NCBI GenBank assembly: GCA_965657495.1
Contig: CBFHPD010000143.1
Span: forward strand, 1 to 14,036
DNA length: 14,036 bases
From: JALQTD01 sp965657495
Lineage (GTDB): Bacteria; Bacteroidota; Bacteroidia; Flavobacteriales_D; Sanyastnellaceae
Direction of reading: 5' to 3'
In this document: piece by piece, positions 1-5,893 of the stretch
How positions within the stretch are numbered: position 1 is the first letter of the stretch
Layout: the number at the start of each line of letters is the position of its first letter
Notes under the pieces: generated by a model
The model's input: only the letters and a program-made list of their open reading frames with translations
Database searches by the model: none
Told to the model about the DNA's origin: nothing
Position numbers and translations under genes: made by a program

Positions 1-1568
1 AGGTCCCCGACGTCACCCCCGCAACCGGCGGTTACTGGGATGAAAACAACGACGGCCCGGACTACGACGGCGATGGCATCTGCGACGACGGCGACGACGA
101 CGACGACAACGACGGCGTCCTCGACGCTGACGAAGCAGCCGGCGAAGCCCAAAACCCCGCAGCCTGCGGCGACAGCGACAGCGACACCTGCGACGACTGC
201 GAGCACGCCTTCGGCCTCTGGTGGGCCGATCACGGCACCGGCACGTTCAACGTCGCCGACCCCGGCGTCGCCCTCACCCCCGATAGCGCATTCTTCCAGC
301 CGAATTACGACGGCCCGGACTACGACGGCGACGGCCTGTGCGACACCGGCGACACCGACGACGACAACGACGGCGTCCTCGACGCGGATGAAGCCTCGGG
401 CGAGGCCCTCAATCCCGCGGCCTGCGGCGACAGCGACGGCGACACCTGCGACGACTGCGAAGCGAACTTCAACCTGTGGTGGGCCGACCACGGCACCGGC
501 ACCTTCAACGTCGCCAACCCCGGCGTCGCCCTCACTCCCGACAGCGCCTTCTTCCAACCGAACCATGACGGTCCGGACTACGACGGCGACGGCCTTTGCG
601 ACGACGGTGACACCGACGACGACAACGACGGCGTCCTCGACGTGAACGAAGCGACCGGTGAAGTCCTCAACCCCGGGGCCTGCGGCGACAGCGACGGCGA
701 CACGTGCGACGACTGCGAATCTAATTTCAACGTGTGGTGGTCGGTTAACGGCACCGGCACCTTCGATCCCGCTGACCCCGGCATCGCCTTGGACCCAGCA
801 AGTCCTTTTTTCCAACCGAGTCAGGATGGCACGGATACGGACGGCGATGGCCTTTGCGATTCTGGTGATGCGTGTTCCGACATATCTGCCGTAAATTGGA
901 ACGACCCGAGCAACGTCATTTGTTCCTATCCCAACGCTGATTTCAGCTGTGGTGGTGCATGGACATTTGATGGATACGACTACCAAACTGTATCGATCGG
1001 GGGCAGTTGTTGGTTTGCCGAGAACCTCCGCTCCACCCACTACAATGATGATTCTGAAATCCCCTCCGGCCTGACCGCTACCGAGTGGGAAAATGCTGAT
1101 AACACGAGCCTCGGGGCCACTGCCGTCTACGGAGAGGGGGACTCTCCTTGCCATTGGGCATGCGACGAAATTGCTAATTTGGAAAACTATGGCCGGTTGT
1201 ACAATTGGTATGCTGTGAATACAGGCATGCTTTGTCCATCAGGTTGGCATGTTCCTACGGATGGGGAGCTTACGGATTTGACGGTTTATTTGGGTGGAGT
1301 CTCTGTTGCAGGAGTTAAAATGAAAGCGTCATCAACGGATTCACCGAGTTGGGACGGTACCAACAGTTCTGGTTTTTCGGCGTTGCCGGGCGGCGTCCGC
1401 TTCAACGATGGACTCTTCTACGATGTGGGCTCCTTCGCCTACTTCTGGAGTTCCTCGCCTAGCGGCTCCGTCGCTTGGAGTCGGGAACTCTACTCCGGTA
1501 GTGGCGGTGTCTATCGGAACTACTACAACCGGCGGAGCGGATTCTCCGTGCGTTGCGTTCGGGATTGA
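1..1568 (+). CDS. Repeat-containing surface protein with C-terminal FISUMP / C-type-lectin-like domain (5' partial)
   Basis: The reading frame is already open at the left edge (first full codon at 3) and ends at TGA 1566-1568, leaving 521 residues; the start and any signal peptide lie outside. Residues 17-274 are three 86-residue units, each with an Asp-rich calcium-binding-type stretch (DGPDYDGDG, then CD.GDTDDDNDG) and a paired-cysteine stretch (AACGDSDGDTCDDC), like thrombospondin type 3 repeats. A fourth, partial unit follows. Residues ~317-521 are a FISUMP-type domain: GGAWTFDGYDYQTV, SCWFAENLRST, YGRLYNWYAV, CPSGWHVPTDGELTDL, and the closing SGFSVRCVRD. The likely role, inferred, is an exported calcium-stiffened stalk presenting a ligand-binding tip. 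No T9SS sorting domain is present at the C-terminus. An ATG at 642 lies in frame but is internal to a repeat, so it is not taken as the start. The FISUMP part is visibly less GC-rich than the repeats. Domain call firm; function unknown. Confidence 0.85.
   Translation, partial: VPDVTPATGGYWDENNDGPDYDGDGICDDGDDDDDNDGVLDADEAAGEAQNPAACGDSDSDTCDDCEHAFGLWWADHGTGTFNVADPGVALTPDSAFFQPNYDGPDYDGDGLCDTGDTDDDNDGVLDADEASGEALNPAACGDSDGDTCDDCEANFNLWWADHGTGTFNVANPGVALTPDSAFFQPNHDGPDYDGDGLCDDGDTDDDNDGVLDVNEATGEVLNPGACGDSDGDTCDDCESNFNVWWSVNGTGTFDPADPGIALDPASPFFQPSQDGTDTDGDGLCDSGDACSDISAVNWNDPSNVICSYPNADFSCGGAWTFDGYDYQTVSIGGSCWFAENLRSTHYNDDSEIPSGLTATEWENADNTSLGATAVYGEGDSPCHWACDEIANLENYGRLYNWYAVNTGMLCPSGWHVPTDGELTDLTVYLGGVSVAGVKMKASSTDSPSWDGTNSSGFSALPGGVRFNDGLFYDVGSFAYFWSSSPSGSVAWSRELYSGSGGVYRNYYNRRSGFSVRCVRD
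51..824 (+). repeat. Three in-frame tandem repeats of exactly 258 bp (86 aa)
   Basis: Units begin at the DGPD/DGTD codons at 51, 309, 567 and 825, so the spacing is 258 bp each time with no indels. Units 51-308 and 309-566 differ at about 11 of 86 residues by eye; unit 567-824 differs from its neighbour at about 20. The fourth unit breaks off after DGTDTDGDGLCDSGDAC near 875. The sequence before 51 still resembles a unit's end, so the array probably continues to the left. Each unit combines a calcium-binding-type Asp/Gly loop with four or five cysteines and a WW-containing spacer. Confidence 0.95.
1381..1565 (+). other. Candidate DGR-like variable region at the 3' end of the FISUMP domain
   Basis: From about 1381 the codon pattern changes. 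At the positions that are usually variable in lectin-type DGR targets the codons are nearly all NNC or NNT (ctc, tac, tcc, ttc, gcc, agc, ggc, gtc, aac). Adenine-directed mutagenesis of AAC/AAT template codons would give this. The fixed framework is also there: ALPGG.R, WSSS, AW.R.L, and GFSVRCVRD right at the stop. Upstream codons (1250-1380) show no such third-base bias. This is inference: no template repeat or reverse transcriptase lies in the window, and ordinary FISUMP domains share part of this framework. Confidence 0.4.
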
Positions 1569-1587
1569 CTGCGGGCACTTGTGGACC

Positions 1588-1616
1588 ATTTGACGATTCC
1601 GCTATTTGACTATTTG
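1588..1616 (+). repeat. Short ATTTGAC direct repeats just after the stop codon
   Basis: ATTTGAC occurs at 1588-1594 and 1604-1610, with a shortened ATTTG at 1612-1616. They form an A/T-rich patch 20-48 nt beyond the FISUMP stop codon in otherwise GC-rich DNA. Their function is not known. The position, between a lectin-type 3' end and a hairpin, is where DGR targets carry recognition sequences, but that link is inferred. Confidence 0.6.
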
Positions 1617-1620
1617 TTAT

Positions 1621-1662
1621 CGGGCGCGAAGCGGCCGAACGCCCGACCGTAGGGAGGGCCGC
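1621..1662 (+). other. Nested inverted repeats downstream of the FISUMP gene
   Basis: CGGGCG at 1621-1626 can pair with CGCCCG at 1640-1645, and GCGGCC at 1631-1636 can pair with GGCCGC at 1657-1662. The two hairpins overlap and are mutually exclusive. No T-run follows either one, so an intrinsic terminator is unlikely. They could be a cruciform-type element or a rho-independent remnant. Confidence 0.45.
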
Positions 1663-1678
1663 CGGCAGGATAGGATCG

Positions 1679-1981
1679 TTAGAGCGTGCGGAAGCGCGAC
1701 CAGGCGGCGATGGCTCGAAGGCCGCTCGGAGTTGTGCGCCGTTGATGGCGCGTCTGGCTGCATCGAAGGCGCTTCGGGATGGACTGCGTAGGCCGTCGAC
1801 TGTGGGGAAGGTCGCTGTGAAATGGGGCGGGTTGAAGGTGGCACAGTGCGTCGAGGAGGCCGCCCAAAACGGGTGCCATTAGGATGAGTCGGTCGCCCTC
1901 CTCGATGAGCAGCCGCATCGACAACGTGCACAACTTGCAATTATCGGGCGGCTCAAGCGTTTCACACAGCTGCTTGGGTGC
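1679..1981 (-). other. Unassigned open frame, possible gene remnant
   Basis: On the - strand a 100-codon frame is open from just after TAG (1984-1982) to TAA (1681-1679). The first ~60 codons (LCETLEPPDNCKLC, then MRLLIEEGDRLILMAP) have a strong G/C preference at third positions and look protein-like. The later part (around 1800 to 1679) becomes Arg/Thr/Ser-rich and another - strand frame looks equally good there, which would fit a frameshifted, decayed gene. An ATG lies inside the frame but no clear ribosome binding site was seen. I do not recognise the family. Confidence 0.2.
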
Positions 1982-2051
1982 CTACCCAAACATCGCGCCC
2001 CCATCCAAGTTGAATAACCCAGATTGTATCGTGTGCAGTTGGATGCCGTAA

Positions 2052-2219
2052 AACTATTTTGCCGCCCAGTTGGTGCACCTCGTGACCACCCGGGTCGTTG
2101 CCCAATCCACCACCGTCCGCACCGACGCGTCGGCCCTTACCGCCTCCTTCAACGGTCTGCCGCTCATCCTCACGGCCATGAGCGACCGCAAGAAAGATGA
2201 AGGCGACATCACGCATTGA
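2052..2219 (+). other. Unassigned 55-codon open frame, possible C-terminal gene fragment
   Basis: The frame opens after TAA 2049-2051 and ends at TGA 2217-2219. Nearly every codon ends in C or G, as in the real genes of this window. The product reads like a natural C-terminus (ALTASFNGLPLILTAMSDRK, ending GDITH). A GTG at 2073 could start it but has no obvious Shine-Dalgarno sequence. It may be the stub of a truncated gene. The opposite strand is also open here, so the coding strand is uncertain. Family not recognised. Confidence 0.25.
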
Positions 2220-2245
2220 AAGGCGGGGAGGGCTCGTGCGGAGGC

Positions 2246-2267
2246 GGGAAGGGTGGGGTGGGGAGGG
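2246..2267 (+). promoter_or_regulatory. G-quadruplex motif upstream of the PNGase-like gene
   Basis: Five runs of at least three G (2246-2248, 2251-2253, 2255-2258, 2260-2263, 2265-2267) are separated by only 1-2 bases, which satisfies the strict G3+N1-7 quadruplex rule. The motif ends 22 nt before the ATG on the coding strand, next to a promoter-like box. An effect on transcription or translation is inferred from position only. Confidence 0.6.
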
Positions 2268-2272
2268 TTTGC

Positions 2273-2280
2273 TATCTTGG
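2273..2280 (+). promoter_or_regulatory. Possible Bacteroidota -7 box (TATCTTGG)
   Basis: TATCTTGG matches the Bacteroidota -7 consensus TAnnTTTG at all but one fixed position. It lies 9 nt before the ATG at 2290, implying a very short leader. The overlapping GGAGG (2279-2283) could instead act as a Shine-Dalgarno sequence. No convincing -33 TTG was seen. Confidence 0.3.
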
Positions 2281-2289
2281 AGGCCAAAG

Positions 2290-5200
2290 ATGAAATCGAT
2301 GATGCAACGCGCCCTTCTTTTGGCCGGCATGGCCCTGCTGACAGCACAAACCGCAAGCTCCCAGGACACGACCTGGGTTCAGACGTACACCTGGGAAGCC
2401 CAGAACAACCCCGAAACGGCGTACGACAGCCCCGGGCGGCGGTGGTTCGAATTCCCCGAGAGCGACAACGGCCAGAGCTACTCGAAGGTGCTCATGTACC
2501 ACACGCTCAAGTGCTTCGAGCAAGGCACGGCGGGCGGCCTCGGCTACCCTTGCGGCGAGTGGGACTACCTGACGTACAGCTACCTCTTCGACCACACCGG
2601 CGTGATGGACAGCAGCCTGTTCTCCGTGCCGCGCTGGAAGATCAACGACCAGGATTTCGAAACCGATTCGCTCATCCTGACGGCGGGGGCGTTGCACGAC
2701 ACCGTGCGGCACACGTTCACGCACGCGCCCATCGAGCAAGCCTACGCCATCGCCGGCGGCAACTCCTCGCCGGAGATGCCCGGAGCGCCCTTCGCGGCTG
2801 CCGAAGGCGGTGCGGGCCGCGCCCAGTGGGTGTGGAGCGCCGATGAACTGAACGCGATGCAGCTGCCGGCCGGCCCGGTGGACGGTTTCTACCTGCCGTG
2901 GGACGCGACGATGACGGGCGCCACGCGGGTGCAGGTCCGCCTCGCCCACGCGCCGGCCGACACCTTGACCGGCTTCGTGGAGGCCGATTGGACCGAGGCG
3001 TACGCGGGCCTTGCGGCGAATGGTACGAATTACTGGGCCTTCGACACGCCGTGGACGTGGGATGGCGCGTCGCCCGTGGTGGTGGAGTGCGCGTGGGACG
3101 GCGGCGGTTGGTCGGCGGACGAGTTTTGGGGAACGGAAGCGGCTGCAGGCCAAACCTGGACCGCCTCCTCCACCGGCCACTACCTCGCCCTCGATGGCGG
3201 TGACCACCTTGAAGTCGATCCCACCGCCCTGGCGGCCCTCAACGACCAAGTCACGGTTGAGTGCTGGCAGCGCGGCACCCCCGAGTTCCAGCCTGAAAAC
3301 AACAGCATCTTCGAAGGCCTCAACGCGGCCGGCCAGCGCGAGCTCAACGTCCACCTCCCGTGGTCGAACGGCAGCGTCTACTGGGATGCCGGCTACGACG
3401 GCGGCTACGACCGCATCTTCGCGGCCGCGGGCGCGGCAGACTATGAAGGGCAGTGGAACCACTGGGCGTTCACGAAGGACGCCACGGCGGGCACGATGGC
3501 CATCTACTTGAACGGCGAGCTGTGGCTCGATGGCACGGACAAGGACAACCTGTTCGGGGAAGTCGTGTCGTTCTTCATCGGCTCGAACGGCCCGGGCACC
3601 GGCAACTTCTACCGCGGCGACGTGGAGGAGTTCCGGGTGTGGACGGCGGCGCTCGATGGGGCGACCATCGCGGAATGGCGGGGGAGTACAGAGCTCGGCG
3701 GGCATCCGCACGCGGCGGATTTGGCGTTTCGGGAGAGCTTCGATGCAGCGAACGGTGAACCGACGGATGCGGGTTGGCTCCACGGCAACGCGGGGCGGCG
3801 CATGCTGCCGGGCGCCGAGGCCTTCCTCGACGAGGGGCCGTACGCGGCGGAGCGCAAGCCGTCGTTCGGCTGGGTGACCGGCGCGACGCTGGGCGAGCCG
3901 GTGACGTACACGGTGGATGTCCTGGAACCGAAGGCGCCGGTGAGCGTGTCGGAGTGGGCGGCGGACGGCAATGCGGCGGTGTGGGTGGATTTGGCCTACG
4001 GCTATCCGGTTGAAAGCCAAATCATCACGCGCACCCCCGAGGGCGAGACGCTCGCCACAGCCCCCATCCCCGGCACCCCCACGGTCTACGAAAACGAGCA
4101 GGTCACCTACTACGGCGTGCCCTTCGAAGTCGTCGATCGCTACGAGCTCGCCCGGTACATCACGCCCTACGGCATCAACCTGACCCTCGGCCCCGACGGC
4201 TGGACCTGGGTGGTCGATGTGACCGACTACCTGCCGCTGCTCCGCGACAGCGTCGAACTCGAAGCCGGCAACTGGCAAGAACTGCTCGACCTCAAGTTCG
4301 CCTTCATCCACGGAACGCCCCCGCGCGACGTGCAACGCGTCGAGTCCTTCTGGCACGGCACGATCAACCTCAACACCTTCGACGACCAAATCGTCGACCA
4401 CACCTTCACGCCCCAACCCGGCGAGTCGATGTTCCGCCTCGTCACCCGCGCCAGCGGCCACGGCTTCGGAACCGGCAACAACTGCGGCGAGTTCTGCGAC
4501 AACCTGCACACGGTCGAGGTGAACGGCCAGCCGGAGTGGACGTGGGAAATCATGCGGGAATGCGCCGACAACGCGCTCTACCCGCAGGGCGGCACGTGGA
4601 TTTACGACCGCGCGGGGTGGTGCCCGGGCGCGCTGGTGGACACCCGCACGTTCGAGCTCACGCCGCTGGTGTCGCCGGATGAGCCCTTCACCGTGGATTA
4701 CGACATCACGTGGGATCCGGATGGCAACTACCGCATGGAAGGCCAAATCATCGCCTACGGCCCGCCCAACATGGCCTCCGATGCCGAAGTCACGGAAGTC
4801 CTCAGCCCCTCGGACTTCAAGCTCAAGAGCCGCGTGAACCCGGTGTGCGAGTCACCCGAAATCATCCTCCGCAACAACGGCTCCGAGCCGCTGACCGCCG
4901 CCACCTTCACCTACCGCATCGTCGGCGGGGTGGAGCAGACCTATGAATGGACAGGCAACCTCGGCTTCCTCGAGAGCGAAACGGTGGCGCTGCCCTTTGA
5001 CGACCCCACCTTCCACGAGGGCGGCGACGATGAGGCGCTCGTGTTCGAGGTGATGGTCACCGCCGCGGGCGACGAAGAGCCAGGCAACGACACCGCCCGT
5101 TCGACCTTCCACCGCGTGCCGACCTGGGCGTACAACGACCTCGATGACAACCGGATCATCGTTTGGACGAAGACGAACCTCGTGCCGGTCGAGACCACGG

Positions 5201-5736
5201 TGGAGCTGACCGATGCGGCGGGGAACGTGGTTTGGTCCCGCGGCTACAACCAGGCGAATACGACGTTCCGCGACACGATCGCCATCAACCAAGGCTGCTA
5301 CCGGTTCACGGTCTACGACAGCGGCGACGATGGGATGAGCTTCTGGGCGAACAACGACGGCTCCGGCTACGTCCGCCTGAAGAAGGTGGCGAGCGGCAAT
5401 TTCCACGTGTTCGAGCCGGACTTCGGCAAGTCGATTTCACAGGCCTTCTTCTTCCAGACGAATGTGGTGGGCGTCGAGGAGCCCGAGGTGGAGGCGGCTG
5501 GCCTCGCGGCGTTCCCGAACCCGGCTTCGGACCAAATCAATTTGCTGTGGAACCCGGCGTTCGCCCCCACGACCTACCAGCTCCGCGACCTCCAAGGCCG
5601 CTTCGTCGACCAAGGCACCATCGCTCCCGGCAACTCCGGCCTGACCCTCCCGGTCTCGGGCCTCGGTGCGGGAACCTACCACGTCGAGGTCTTCGGCGAG
5701 CGCGGACGCGAAGGCATTTGGGTGCAAATCGAGTGA
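2290..5736 (+). CDS. Secreted PNGase F-like protein with inserted LamG domain and T9SS sorting domain
   Basis: 1148 residues. The ATG at 2290 is chosen over in-frame codons from 2197 because it directly begins a signal peptide (MKSMMQRALLLAGMALL, cleavage near TASSQ). Residues ~27-105 resemble the first part of the PNGase F N-lobe, including CGEWDY with D92 at the place of catalytic Asp60. Residues ~291-470 are a LamG/concanavalin-like domain (from ASSTGHYLALDGGDHLEV to FRVWTAALDGATIAEW). PNGase homology resumes at RYITPYG (622-628), IHGTPPRD, CGEFC (E734 at the place of Glu206) and DRAGWCPG (773-780). A CARDB-like region and a beta-rich region follow, then the T9SS type A sorting domain (~1072-1148, FPNPASDQINL). 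PNGase F removes N-linked glycans from glycoproteins; here an extracellular deglycosylase is inferred. No clear equivalent of Glu118 was found, so activity is uncertain. It stands alone, with a terminator after it. Confidence 0.85.
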   Translation: MKSMMQRALLLAGMALLTAQTASSQDTTWVQTYTWEAQNNPETAYDSPGRRWFEFPESDNGQSYSKVLMYHTLKCFEQGTAGGLGYPCGEWDYLTYSYLFDHTGVMDSSLFSVPRWKINDQDFETDSLILTAGALHDTVRHTFTHAPIEQAYAIAGGNSSPEMPGAPFAAAEGGAGRAQWVWSADELNAMQLPAGPVDGFYLPWDATMTGATRVQVRLAHAPADTLTGFVEADWTEAYAGLAANGTNYWAFDTPWTWDGASPVVVECAWDGGGWSADEFWGTEAAAGQTWTASSTGHYLALDGGDHLEVDPTALAALNDQVTVECWQRGTPEFQPENNSIFEGLNAAGQRELNVHLPWSNGSVYWDAGYDGGYDRIFAAAGAADYEGQWNHWAFTKDATAGTMAIYLNGELWLDGTDKDNLFGEVVSFFIGSNGPGTGNFYRGDVEEFRVWTAALDGATIAEWRGSTELGGHPHAADLAFRESFDAANGEPTDAGWLHGNAGRRMLPGAEAFLDEGPYAAERKPSFGWVTGATLGEPVTYTVDVLEPKAPVSVSEWAADGNAAVWVDLAYGYPVESQIITRTPEGETLATAPIPGTPTVYENEQVTYYGVPFEVVDRYELARYITPYGINLTLGPDGWTWVVDVTDYLPLLRDSVELEAGNWQELLDLKFAFIHGTPPRDVQRVESFWHGTINLNTFDDQIVDHTFTPQPGESMFRLVTRASGHGFGTGNNCGEFCDNLHTVEVNGQPEWTWEIMRECADNALYPQGGTWIYDRAGWCPGALVDTRTFELTPLVSPDEPFTVDYDITWDPDGNYRMEGQIIAYGPPNMASDAEVTEVLSPSDFKLKSRVNPVCESPEIILRNNGSEPLTAATFTYRIVGGVEQTYEWTGNLGFLESETVALPFDDPTFHEGGDDEALVFEVMVTAAGDEEPGNDTARSTFHRVPTWAYNDLDDNRIIVWTKTNLVPVETTVELTDAAGNVVWSRGYNQANTTFRDTIAINQGCYRFTVYDSGDDGMSFWANNDGSGYVRLKKVASGNFHVFEPDFGKSISQAFFFQTNVVGVEEPEVEAAGLAAFPNPASDQINLLWNPAFAPTTYQLRDLQGRFVDQGTIAPGNSGLTLPVSGLGAGTYHVEVFGERGREGIWVQIE

Positions 5737-5738
5737 CC

Positions 5739-5765
5739 CCACCCTCGCCGGGAGGGGGTGGTTTT
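5739..5765 (+). terminator. Intrinsic terminator after the PNGase-like gene
   Basis: CCACCC (5739-5744) pairs with GGGTGG (5756-5761) and is followed directly by TTTT. It starts 2 nt after the stop codon and separates the gene from glnN. Confidence 0.6.
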
Positions 5766-5773
5766 GAATTAAA

Positions 5774-5816
5774 CCCCCTTTTTCGGTGAGCGCCCCTCAA
5801 AAAAGAGGGGGGTGTG
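5774..5816 (+). other. Hairpin with alternative pairings between the PNGase-like gene and glnN
   Basis: CCCCTC (5793-5798), a six-A loop (5799-5804) and GAGGGG (5805-5810) make a compact hairpin. The preceding CCCCCTTTTT (5774-5783) can instead pair with the A-run plus G-run (5799-5812) with a one-base bulge. The two folds exclude each other. No T-run follows on the + strand. It could be a second terminator element, an mRNA 3' stabiliser, or part of glnN leader control if transcription starts upstream. Confidence 0.4.
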
Positions 5817-5848
5817 TTGAGAAAAAGTGCATTTGTTTTTCGGAAGGG

Positions 5849-5889
5849 GTGGTTTGCGGGTGTAGTTTTGCCCCGCAAACCACTTTTTT
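5849..5889 (+). promoter_or_regulatory. Perfect 12-bp dyad plus T6 immediately upstream of glnN (operator or attenuator)
   Basis: GTGGTTTGCGGG (5849-5860) is exactly complementary to CCCGCAAACCAC (5872-5883), with an 11-nt spacer. Six T follow at 5884-5889, and the glnN ATG is at 5894. As RNA this is a textbook terminator/attenuator stem just before the start codon. As DNA it is a symmetric operator whose spacer contains the promoter box TAGTTTTG. Both readings imply control of glutamine synthetase expression, which is inferred. Confidence 0.75.
5863..5870 (+). promoter_or_regulatory. Bacteroidota -7 promoter box of glnN (TAGTTTTG)
   Basis: TAGTTTTG is a full match to the Bacteroidota -7 consensus TAnnTTTG, 23 nt before the glnN ATG. 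It sits in the spacer of the 12-bp dyad. A -33 TTTG at the usual ~19-nt spacing was not found; TTTG motifs at 5832 and 5853 are too far and too near. Confidence 0.55.
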
Positions 5890-5893
5890 CATC

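Larger units (their letters stand above)
1663..2289. other. Intergenic region without a recognised gene
   Basis: About 630 bases separate the hairpin region from the PNGase-like gene. I recognise no RNA gene, insertion sequence end or complete protein family here. It contains two short frames with coding-like third-base composition, entered separately (1679-1981 on the - strand and 2052-2219 on the + strand), and a G-rich tract (2221-2267). It may hold decayed gene fragments. Confidence 0.6.

Noticed and set aside
40..645. 201-codon Thr/Ala/Pro-rich + strand frame overlapping the repeats
   Set aside because: It is the out-of-frame shadow of the GAC/GGC-rich repeats; the frame through position 3 gives cysteine-patterned, calcium-loop protein continuous with the FISUMP domain.
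1..870. CRISPR array
   Set aside because: The periodic sequence is coding, with an 86-codon period and no short repeat/unique spacer pattern.
642..1568. Separate 308-aa gene starting at ATG 642
   Set aside because: The same frame is open all the way to position 3 and continues the 86-residue repeat register, so 642 is internal.
2272..4746. 824-codon open frame on the - strand
   Set aside because: Antisense shadow of a high-GC gene: Arg/Val/Ala-rich, no recognisable domain, fully covered by the PNGase-like gene, whose motifs are clear.
5786..5893. Upstream-extended glnN start
   Set aside because: The extra residues are encoded by the hairpin and dyad region and do not match GSIII; family homology begins at the ATG at 5894.
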